From the NCBI GenBank assembly GCA_013396995.1, contig VWZP01008292.1:772742-836741 (forward strand): DNA of 64,000 nucleotides, written 5' to 3'. The first letter of the stretch is position 1; every line of letters begins with the position of its first letter. The position numbers were made by a program, and so were the translations under genes. The notes under the pieces are model-generated. The model was not told the origin of the DNA and did not search any database. It saw only the letters and a list, made by a program, of their open reading frames with translations. Shown here piece by piece: positions 33,649-44,800 of the stretch. The DNA is from Dicaeum eximium. Taxonomy: Eukaryota > Chordata > Aves > Passeriformes > Dicaeidae.

Positions 33649-33690
33649 TCTGTTTTAATATAAGCACATTCAAACTTCATTCTGTGGTTT

Positions 33691-36600
33691 TAGTTTTCTC
33701 TTCCTATTATATGTTTTATATGGTTGTGTAGAACAGTAAAGATGACTTACCTATTTTTGTCTTGACCATTTGTGGGCTTTCTACACTATCTCAGCAAATG
33801 ATGACCCACACAGTAAAACTGAACATATTATTTTAAGAAAAATGACACTTTTTTCAAGTAAGAGTGGTAATTTCGGTATCTGTCTGGGGACTCAAAACAT
33901 GTTTTCATCTCATTTGCTTCTGAAGAATTGTTTCTCAGTGACTTGCTGTAAAATAAAGAAATAAACACTCAAGCTTTTGTAAAATCAGTCATTTGAGAAG
34001 ACAGAAATAAATATTGCGTAAATTCTTATGCTCCTGTGGCTAACTGGATTAAAATCAATTTATGTTTTTGTTTTATAATGTAACATTGTTATGCCTGAAA
34101 GAGAGCAGGTTTAGATTAGATTAGATTAGTTTAGATTAGAAACAAATTCTTTTTTGTGTGGGTAGTGAGACAGGTTGCACAGCGAAGTTGTGGGTGCTCC
34201 ATCCCTGGAAGTGTTCAAGGCTGGATGAAACGTCCTTTTTAGGCATGATATGTTAATTGCGAGTTTAGAGGGTGGAAAAGGATGTAATAATTTTCTATTT
34301 CTTGGTGAAATAATACAAGTAGTTTCACTTTGTGTTTTGTTGGTTTTATAGGTACTTTTTTATTTATTACTAAAGAACAAAACCCATTTTCTTCATCCAC
34401 ATTAATAAATATCATACAAAACATGATTTACCGTATTTTGAAAGTTAAGTAAATTGCATTACAAATTTAGGTCCACTCAGCCTAGATAATGCATTCATAA
34501 CATTAAGAAATAATCTCTGAGAGTGACAATTGTAAAGCAAGGTTGCATTGTGAAATTATTTCCTGATGTCTGCCAGGATACTTGAAGTCTCCTGTCAGGC
34601 CCATTAGCCTTGTCCCCTGCCACCCTGTGACCAGCCCTGGCACCAGCAGGGAAGTTCCAGCCCCACAGAAGCCACCAGCATGGGTCTCTAAAGTGTTTCA
34701 AAGGAGGCAGATTTTCACATGAAGTTCGCAGCAATGCTTGATTAGTGGCTTGCATGTTAAGCCAGAAGAAAGAATAAAGGTTTTCTAATGCTTTTTTTTT
34801 CCTTTTAGCATAGCAGATCTGTATTTTCTGAAGTATTAATGCTCACCATATTCACAAAGGACTATGACCTATTATCTGACTACTAGTATTGCCTGTATTT
34901 GCTTTACTTTTGGAAGAGTACTGACATATTTCTCCAGATAGCCAAAGGAAACAAATAAATAACTAAATAAGAAGCAATTTGATTCGAACAAAGTTCAGGT
35001 GATTTTTGACCTATATCATTTAAGTAAGCCCTTAAAAAAATAACTTTCAATTTTTTTTAGGGCTTGTTCCATACAGCATTGAAGTGAGTCTTTCTTTTGG
35101 GAGAAAAATTAGAAGAGGCTTATGAATGTTTTGAATATTTGTTTCAAACGTTTTCTTCTTTTTTAAACCAAGATGCATTCAACACAAGGCATGAGTTGCA
35201 AGTGTGTTTTAAGGTTGTGTCAGCAGACATCCCTCTTCCCATAGGTAATTTTTACTAGGTTTGTCTGTATTAAAAAAGGTGTGGGATTAAGAGTTTACTC
35301 TCTGTTCATAATTACTCTTTTATTGTGGTAAAGTATATAATATTCTTGATTTATCAACAGAATGCATACTGAAATAGAAGTAATGTATGTTAACTCAAAG
35401 AACAGTACAGCTACAGAACTACATTTTTTTTTTCTCCAAATAACAGCTGAACTAACTCACGTGAAGACAACTTTACTAAATGTTAAGGCAAAACTCAACA
35501 AATTAAAATGCTGCAATTTTAGAGCTTAAAGTGAAATTATTTACATGCTATAAATGCTGTAAAAATAAAATCACAAAGCAGATAGAAAAATGAATGATAT
35601 AGTGTTATGAGTGTATTAAAGTACATGGAACTGAATTTTTGCCTATGCATTATATTATTGATAATACACTATTTACAACACAGCAGAACCTTGCATCAGA
35701 ATATTAGTGTAGTAGAACCATGATTCCTCAAAGAAATTAAGTGCAAAAGTATTCAAGTACTTTGCTAAATTAGAATTAATATGCATCAAGACAGATCACA
35801 TTTAATTATTCTTTGACTTCTGTTGCTCTGTGGTTTATTATTACTGAATAAAGCAGTTTGCTTGCTTTTTCACATTTTCAGTGGATGTATGCATCATCCA
35901 CAATTTCTACAGCTGTTCTGTTACTGGATTGTTCTGCACATTAAGATGGTGCAGGAGAGAGGAAATATGAGTGGCCCAAATCATAATGGATTTTAATTTA
36001 AAAAGTAGCAGATGAGGAATCAGGTACATTTTGAGAGGAAAAAGTAATGTATTCTACCAAATTTTTCATGTGAAATAGAAGTATTTTGTAAGACTATGGA
36101 TTTTGACTTTTTCTCTTGACTATGTAAAATAAAAAGGGCAAGGAATGAAAAAAATGAAGTGAAATTCTTTAGGAAATTAGAGAAAAGGCATTTCTTATAT
36201 CATTGAAGCATACAAAACAGAATTAGTTAACAATGTGGAAAATAAAAAAATAATAGCTTGCCAGAATAGAAAGTGGAAAGAATGTTCAAAGATAATCCTT
36301 TTCAAATGGAAGATTTCAGATTTTTTTTTTTGTCAAAACAAGTAAGAATTCTCTATCGCAATTTTTTTTTTTTTCTGGAAGGCAGATGAGTTTATTAGTT
36401 TGCAGTCATAATTATTGAGGACTAACTGAGTCAGAAAAAAATCTACAAAACAGAACAATGTGTTTGAACAAAATAGTTTACTTTTCTGTCACTTTTAAAG
36501 CCAGCTAATGGGCCCTGAGACAAGTGAAAAATACTTATTTTCAGAGGGGAACAAATAAAACAGTTGAGATATGTTATTTGATTTTTTTCCCCTGTGAGTA

Positions 36601-36999
36601 CTTATACTTTGGATAAGTAGGAGAAACAACACAAAGAAGATTGCAAAGTGTGAGCCAGTGGGCTGCAAACAGGTCCCAGGTAGAGAATCCAAGTGTCAGA
36701 TGGCTTCTGGTAGTGCTGGAGATGGGACTGGAGAGCAGAAGTCTCCCCAGACTGGTAGCTGGATAGGTTTTGGCCCCAGGTTATGTATACCTTTTATAGT
36801 TCTTGTTGTAAATCAGTGTTTTGTGTTTTTATGAAATTATTTGGGCTTTTTTTTTTTTTTAAGGAATGTTAATATGTTGGGTGGGGAGGTTGAGTGCTTG
36901 GTTATAAACAAAACACTCAATTTTCTATTAATACTGTTTTTAAATAGGCCAGTGGATGCAATTCAATTTGAAAAAAAAAAGAATCTTGCCCACAAAACA
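33691..36999. other. Intergenic AT-rich region downstream of CCDC170
   Basis: Apart from the CR1 piece at 34105-34240 there are only short chance frames, T runs (36320-36330, 36362-36374, 36847-36860) and scattered AATAAA motifs. No gene recognised. Confidence 0.75.
34105..34240 (+). mobile_element. CR1 LINE fragment
   Basis: TTTAGATTAGATTAGATTAG, then GGTTGCACAGCGAAGTTGTG, TCCATCCCTGGAAGTGTTCA and AGGCTGGATG match the + strand CR1 3' region, with a local expansion of the TTAGA unit. Confidence 0.88.
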
Positions 37000-38290
37000 C
37001 TGTGAGCTCCATTACAAAACAAACATGTGATGGTACCCCTGGAATGCTGACGACCTTCCCCAGGGCTGGCAGCACCATGCCAGCAGAGCTGACTCAGCCC
37101 TTTCCCCTCCTGGCCATGTTTTTGTACTGTGAGGAAGAGCACGGCCACAGCAGCTCTGGGGGCTGTGGCAGGGCATCAGAGGGAGCCTTGCAAACAGGAA
37201 TGGAAATCTGGGCACACCAAAAAGGCACCTCTGGTCCCAGCAGGGAGTGCCTGCAGCCTGAAAACTGTGCTTTGATTGATGGCTTGGGCTTAAACTGGCA
37301 TGAAGCAAGGAACAGTAAGAGTATTTCTAGCACTTAGACAATTTCACTGAGTATTTCAAAGTATTTCCTCTGTGTACCCTTCATACTGCAGCACTGATGT
37401 AAAAATATGCAGTATGAATTATAAAGTAATGGTATGAATTGATATGGTCAGCCACTGTGGCTGACTTCTTGCCCTTAGAGGAGGTCAGAGATTTATGATT
37501 AAACCAACAGGCATCCCAAAGGACTAGCAGAAAAACATGACTGGCAACAACTCTCAGACCTTTTTCTGAAGATTTTTTTTTTCTTAGTCTCTACATGCTG
37601 CATTGGATTTGTTGTTGTTCACAATGTCTTTCTCACCTGCATCTTTCACAGATCACTCGCCTGCAGCAAAGTCTCTGTGGTCAGCCCTGTTCTTCCTCCA
37701 GCAAGATTTCACATCTATCCCTTGCAAGGAGCCCCATCACAGCTGGGCTGTGCAGGTTTGCTGGAGAAATCTGTCCACACTTTTGCTCTGCTGCCCCTTT
37801 CCATTCCTCAGAGCTGGCAGCCTCCTCCTGCCCTCTATCTCTAGCCAAGGAGTGACCTTTGCACGTTGTGTGGCTCTCAGCAGAAATTGAGACACACTTG
37901 AATCTCTCGTGTAAGACTGCAGCGCCTTTTAGATGCTTCCTACCCCTTTTTAAGTAGTTTTTTGGAGCTGCTGGGGCAGGGACAGTCAGTCCATGCTTGT
38001 GTGGGTGGGAGAAAGAGCTGAAAGGTTTTGGTCAGCCCAAAGGATCCTAGGAAGTAGCAGGGCTGTGTCAGGCATGCGGCCACAAGGGGACAGATATGTA
38101 CTGCGGGATCTGCTGGGGAGGTGGAGCTGCGAGAAGGAGAAACAGCACGAGGGTAAAATGATGGCAGCAGACAAGCCAGGACAGGTGCAGATTCTTGTGG
38201 AGCATACTGCAATGATTTTTATAGCAGAAGTGCTATGGCCATCGGTGCAGATGGATGGAATCCTGCAGATTATGGAGTAAAAGTCCCTAA
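37000..38290. other. GC-richer intergenic patch, no recognised gene
   Basis: Local GC rises, with several overlapping 80-110 codon frames on both strands (for example 37002-37337, 37603-37890, 37940-38212). None shows a recognisable domain, and frames on opposite strands overlap, which is typical of composition rather than coding. It could contain a non-coding exon or enhancer. Confidence 0.4.
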
Positions 38291-38399
38291 GAGTTTTCCT
38301 TAGAGATCAGTCCAACACAGGCTGTGCAGAGAGGTGCTAGGCTAATGCTGAGATTATTTTAGTAATATCGATGTTTACTATTTTTGATGTTGTTTGCTA

Positions 38400-38665
38400 T
38401 TAGAGACATTTAGAATCATACCTCCATGGTATTACTCCAGCATATGACACCACTATGTAGTCCTGGCCGCCTTGAAAACAAGGATTGGGAACGGCGGAGC
38501 AGACGACAGACAACAGAACTGGGGTGTGTCCAGCAGGAGTGGAGGAGCAGCGTGGCTCATATAGCACATAGGGATCCAGATTCCTGTGTGTATTGGTGAC
38601 ATTGAGCTGCCTGAGGGTTTGTGGAAGGAGGTGGGAGCAGAGGGTACCTGAGACACACCTCACAA
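38400..38665. other. CpG-containing patch with 87-codon minus-strand frame, unidentified
   Basis: The sequence around 38466-38560 (CTGGCCGCCTTG, GGAACGGCGGAGCAGACGAC) is richer in CpG than its surroundings. The minus strand is open from 38663 to 38400. I do not recognise the peptide. It may be a decayed element or a regulatory region. Confidence 0.3.
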
Positions 38666-38889
38666 AGTCATGGAGCGAAAATGGATTGATTCAAGCGGCT
38701 AAAAATATGCCTGAAGACATTTTTCCATATTTACTATTAGGAATTATTCATTTCAACAGTTTGAGACAGGAGGCTGTGGAGAGTGTAGAAATCAAAAAGA
38801 ATAAATATTTGAAAAAGCAACCAGTAAACAGACAGGGATTTAGACTAATGACCTAAACAGAAAATAATGTCATGGGTTCAGAGCTGCAC

Positions 38890-41800
38890 AGACTAATCCT
38901 CTGGTGATAAATCTTAACTGCAAGGCTTTATAAACTTCTTTTGACTTGTGGGTGAACTTCAGGATAGAAACAAGAGGAGCTAGTTGCCCTTGGAAATCTG
39001 CCAGTGATGTAGAGGGAAAAAAGGAAGCTGGAACAGGAGGAAAGACTGGCTAAGTGCCTGAAGACTGCTGCCCAGCTGGCTTTTGAATCAAGATAGATAA
39101 GCTTCCCTTCAGTCTCATGAAGGTCTACAAATGACAATGTCTGCACCAGCAAGGGATAGAGATCCAAAATCTCCCCAATCAGGATAGTAGTTTTTCACAA
39201 CAGCTCTTTTATTCTTAAGTAGTGTATGTTCAAATACTTTGTAGTTCTTTATAGTGACTTCCTGGCCTAGCCAAAGAAGAGGTTGTATTTCTCAAAAAAT
39301 GGTTTCTCTGTGGTTTTCCTAAGAAATTCTTGACTGGGCTGGTTTGGAAGTTCAGATTTTCATGTATCTGTAGAAGCAGTATCATTGCCTGTAATGCAAC
39401 ATGATGCTTTGCTTTTATTTACAGGAGGAGGGAAGTCTTCCTTGCCAGATGGCAGAATTTATTTATTTGAAAATTCAAGCCAAAATGATTCAGTCCTTCC
39501 TAAGAACAAGACTAATGGAAAACCTATAATTTGCCTATATCTATAAACAAAAATGTGGCAATTTGGAGCAGTGCAGGCCAGAGTCAAAACTAAGTTTCTT
39601 TGTAACAAGTGTTCTTAGCTTGCTCTGGACCAGAGCAAAGGGTGACACACCTTACTTCCAGTGCTTTTTTCATTAAAAATAAACAGGAGTGGAAGGAGGG
39701 CACCATCTCCAAGCCAGAAGGAAAAGGAGCAGACTCAGGGAGGAGCTAGTTATGGCAGGTTTCACAGGGAAGGGAAGAGAAGAGAAGAGAAAGGAAGTTC
39801 AATAGCAGAGATACAGTAAAGGTATGCTGTAAGATAAAATAAGAAAAGGGAGAGGTGTGAGTAGCTGAGAAGGGATGTGGGAACAAGTGCTTGGGAGAGC
39901 TGATGATTGGGAAGCAAGCAGCAGGTAATGGTGAGGATGGGAGCATTTCAGAACTTCCTGGTCATAGACCAGGATGAAGCACAGGGGAGAAGCCAAGGGC
40001 AAGAGGCTGAGGTTGAGTCTCTTGAGTGCAGCAGGGGAAAACCCAGGAGCAGCATAAGGAATCAGCATCTCCAAATGAAGCAGGAAGAGTGGGAGGAAGC
40101 AAGGTAACGTAGGATGGAATCAACTGTACAAAATGTTCTCAGCATCTCATGCCAGCAGGAGATGGGACATCTCAGCAATCCCACAATGAAGTGAAGTCAC
40201 TTGTTGAAAAATGCAACAAAGTGCAAGGCAGAAGGATCACTGTATCCTCTCATTCTGTCCTGGTGCCAAGCTGCACATCTGTGTTGCAGCTGGACCTGAT
40301 ACTTCCCTGCTTTTCCTGGGCTCATTTCTCAGCTGCATTTCCCAACAAAGTATGGATCTTCCTGTACTACACTAAACTCTCCAATTAAACAGTTGCTAAA
40401 GGAAAAAGAATTTCAGCTCAGTTGCATCTTGAGTGCTATCACTTAAACTCCAGGTTGTTTTATAGACAGTATAGAAGGTGGGTTTGAATCATGCAGGAAT
40501 CACATTTAGTGGTTTTAAGATCACTTTCACATTCCCCTGTAAAATATCTGAATATCATTACCACAAGTATTTCTAAATGATCATAAATATTGGTGCTTTT
40601 TTGCATTAGTAGGTTCAGAGAAATTAGAAATAAAACCAGGAAGTGACAGCAAAGAGAAAACTCCCCTGTGTGGGGTGGTCCTTTCTGGAGCAACCTGTTA
40701 TAACTTACATCAGGGGACTTTGAAATTATCATTAAGAGTAGTCAAAATAGCAGAATCCCAGATCTTCTAATTACCACAGAATATATTTGGGTTGCCTCTC
40801 CTGGAAGCTTACCATCATTTTCCAGATGGGCAGGTTGGTTTTAGTTCCACATGACAAACAACAGGAGGTCTAAAAAAATTGCAAAACCTTAAGCTTCAAT
40901 TTAAATAAGAGGATACCTCTTTCACACCAAAATATGTCTATAAAAAAAAGGAAGAGTTGTAAAAGCCCCAAAGTATGAGCCAGCAGAAGCCACTTACTGT
41001 GAGGAAGTAGGAATGATTGGTCTGAGGGATCAGTAGGCTGGTGGCACAGAGGGGTGCAACGAGGGAATGAGACCAGACTGCAAACTGGTAAAGAGCTTCT
41101 GGTGTAGAAGAATCACTCAAAATACTCAAGTCTCCATGTAGGTATAATGTATATTCCTTATACACATCCAGACACATGATAATCTTTGTTTCCTAGTAGG
41201 TAGCAACTCCCAGTCATGAGTCTGTGGTGTGCATTCATCAAACTGGATAAAGTGATGTTTGCCATATTGGTATTTGCCATTGCCTCAGTTCTAGGCAGTT
41301 GAATGTAAGGTCAATTACATGGTGTTTGATTATTCTTGAAATCCAGCTAAAATGCCTGCTTGAAACAAATGATGTTTTTTCTGGGTATTGTGAAGCCTTG
41401 TAGTGCTTCATCCCCCCACTGGAGGCAATTCATTTATTAAGTGACAATTCCTGTTTCTCTAGTAGTAGAGCAATGGGAACAGCTTGCAAAAAAGGTTGGT
41501 GAAGAGCACATGGGTAGGTTAATAACACACAGGCAGAAAAGGAGGGACTTATTTGCTGAAATAAGGTAAATAAGGCTGGGAAGATCTGACAAACTCATGG
41601 CAGTACCTGTGATCAAGGTTTGACAGGACTGTCAGTGGGACAATCATATGTGCACAAGTCTGGAGAGAATCTCATCACTCCTGTCACAAGAAAGGGACTG
41701 GAATAGAGTCAGGGGTTTTTGTCCATCCAGAAGTACATAATTATGTATCAGAGATCTGTCCAAGGTTGGTAATATTTTCAACAACATAAATAGCTATAGC

Positions 41801-44800
41801 AGTACTTTGCCATCCGGTTTCTATCCTCCACTTTGCAGTTAGAAGCTACAGTTAAGTATTTATTTATGTTTCTTTTTAAAGCCTTATCCATAACAGAGTA
41901 ACACTGAAACTTTCTAAAGAGCAACAAAAAAGGCTGACAATTTAAAATTTAAGGAAATCATATTTTATGAAATGTTAAATACTTTGGCTACTCTGGAATT
42001 TCTTATTTAACTGCTTCTAAGTGTCCTTTCCTCTGTTCAGAAGCATAGGTAGTCCAAATTAGGTGGTATAAAAATGCCTTAAGTTTTCAAGAGCAGTTTT
42101 TTTAACAAATTACATGATATGTGTACTTGTATATTTTAGTCTGTTACTAAATACTAGCAGGAAACTAAAATGGGTCCTTACTGCAGATGTTGTATTTTAA
42201 TAGCTAGGCTAGTGTGAAGCATTATGGTAAAGCCGGGAAGCATATTAGAAAGGCAGGAAATAATGAAGAAAGGTGAATGCCAGAGTATAATATAATTTAG
42301 GAGTTGGCTTTGCAGGAAATAGCCTGAGAACTCTTACCTGATATGTTTTCAAAGATGATGCACACATTTGTGGCAATTTGCAACTAAAAGGGCCTGGCTA
42401 ACAGGTAAAAGTCAGCATAATGCTTTTATTTGTGAAGCAGGCAGAAATTATCAGTGACAGAATGCAAATTCATAAAAACTGATGGGAAAATATTGACTGT
42501 GTAAACATGGAATAGCCAAAAGAATTGGGAGGCAGAATGCCACCAGTGCTGTTGCTGTCACGCAGCGGGACGTGGAGCCTGTGGCCGAACAGCCTCGTGT
42601 CAGTACTCACGAGGATGCTCTGTCAGGGCTTCAAAAGGTTGCAAACTAATTCAATCAGTTGGTCACTATCATGGAACTAAAGAATCAACACATTTCACGT
42701 GACATATCAAGTAGCTGCCTTTTCTGATGTGATTTGGTTTAGGTCATCTGTCAGATGCAAAGAAGCGAGTCCAGCATGGTTAGCCAGCACTTGCTGCCCG
42801 CTCAGTGCAAGAGCCTCTGGAAAGCAACATCCTGAAGAGCTGGACATGTCCAATCCCAAGAGGATCAGCATTTGCCCTGTAAAGGCCAGGTGAGTTGAAC
42901 CTGTTAAGAATCAATGTAGGCATCAAAAAGAGTCCTGTTGTGGAATCTTGTTCCTTATGCTAAGAAAATGTGGCCGTTTATAAGAACAGCCCAGTCATTA
43001 ATGGAGTAGAAATTTTCTTTGAGTACCCTGCAAGCTTTAGTCCCTGCTGGAAGCAGCTCATTCTATTTATAGCTTTAGCACAAATTTTCTGAACAGAGTT
43101 ATTGATTCAAATTTTCTTTCCTTTTATTGCTAGTGATTTATCTAAATAGCAAGATAAAGGTGCTTGAGCCAAACAACAGCACAACAGCAAAAGAGTACAG
43201 AACTGAAATAGGGTTTGATACTCTATTAGCTAATTAACATTTTTATTCTGGGGCCAAGAAATGCACATTTGCCTTTAACAGAATGACCGACCAAATCGCT
43301 GTCAGTCAGCCAATCTGATAAAGGTCAACTACTGAAAACCCAGTCTGTCAGTACACAAACTAAGTGACCTGGGCAGTCAGAAGTTCATTTGTTGTTTTGA
43401 AAGAAAAATACACTATTTTCATAGATGCATCTGTTCTGCATCCATTACAAGGCCTTTAATGAAATTTTATGGTGGAAATAATACTATCAACTTTCTTAAT
43501 TATACTCCTTGTTCATTTGGGCTTCTTTGGGTATCTTGACAACACGAACTTGGTTTAAATAAAATGATATATTTTAAGTCCTTTAAAATGCTGTTTACTT
43601 TTATTTTAGTCAAACAACTCTTCCCAACAGTTAAATTGGCTTAATTAAACTGTCAGGGGTGGAAAAGAGGAATATGGCCACTACTCCTAAGATAGACAAT
43701 TATTTTGTGTAGAGATTCATGTTTAGATTGTAGAATAAAACTTTAACTGTTGCTTACCTATTTTCAAATTATCTAACTATGAAAAGATTTTAAGCAGGTT
43801 TTACTCTCTATGGAGTGCTGGCCTGGCAAACCTGGCTGTGGGACCTGACAGTGGAGCTGATTGATGCTCTCTCATGGCTGATGCTCACCAAAGGAAAGGG
43901 CCAGGTCTGGGCACCACAGAAACTCGTAGAGTAACTTTCCTACACGAAGAAGTTTGCACAGGAAAGGTTTATCGGTTACTGCTAAGAAGTTCCCTTATGT
44001 GTTCTTGGTTAGGAGTTGGTTTATTTATTGCAGTCTTGTTTATATCCCTTCTAAGAAAAGAATTTTAAAAGATCCTCTAAATGTGGTTGCCTGTAAGACC
44101 ATCGTCTGGACACGTTTAATTTTTGAGGTGGCCTGAATAGTTGCATCACCACACTGATCTAAATCTCTTCCTGCCATGTCTGCCCAGAGGGAACATTTTC
44201 AGTTTTGTAGCATTCCTCATGCCAGGGAACAAACAGCATTTCAAGGTGTAGGTACCTTTTGGTTTTGTAGAAATTTCAGGAACTCACATCTGCCAGTACA
44301 ACTATCATGCAAATTAGATGTTCTGTCTTAATAGGTAAATTATGTACTTATTTTTTTAACATCCCTTTTTCTTTTTGAAAGTACCAGACATACATTTTTA
44401 TGCAAAAGAAGGAAGCTGCTCCCCCTGCTAAGCTGCATGTGCCTTAGCCACTTATCTCTTTTGTCCTCTCACTTGCCTCAGTTCTGGTGTCTGTTATCTG
44501 CAGTCACTTCTTGCATAAGGGTGATGGTTTTTTACATCCATGTTTTACCTTTCAAAAAAAGGAATCTTAAAGGAATTAAGATTTACTCTGACTTGAATGT
44601 AGGATATAATAATTTCCTTATAGAGATGGGAATAGCTTGTTACAGAATAAATTACATAAATGCTGTGTGAAACCACTGCACAGAAATCCTCAATCATAAT
44701 GCTGAATATATCCGCTTACATGATGCCCCTAAATAAGTGATTACTGAAAATGGCTGCTAATTCTTTTTTTGCTCAGATGGTGCCAGTTTCAGAATCTAGA

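Larger units (their letters stand above)
33572..33685 (+). repeat. 57-bp direct tandem duplication carrying the poly(A) signal
   Basis: Copy 1 is 33572-33628 and copy 2 is 33629-33685. The copies are adjacent and differ at one base (GTACATTC versus GCACATTC). Each begins AAAGAAATATGG and ends CTTCATTCTGT. Confidence 0.97.
32706..33690 (+). other. CCDC170: CCDC170 3' untranslated region (inferred)
   Basis: There is no further acceptor-linked frame after the TAA. The sequence becomes AT-rich and reaches two AATAAA signals (33586 and 33643) inside a duplicated 57-bp unit. A GT- and T-rich stretch (TTCTGTGGTTTTAG, about 33680-33694) follows at the distance expected of a downstream element. The cleavage site is inferred to lie about 33660-33690. 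Confidence 0.65.

Noticed and set aside
37002..37337. 111-codon + strand frame with overlapping minus-strand frames
   Set aside because: No domain, no splice context, and both strands are open. Treated as non-coding GC-rich DNA.
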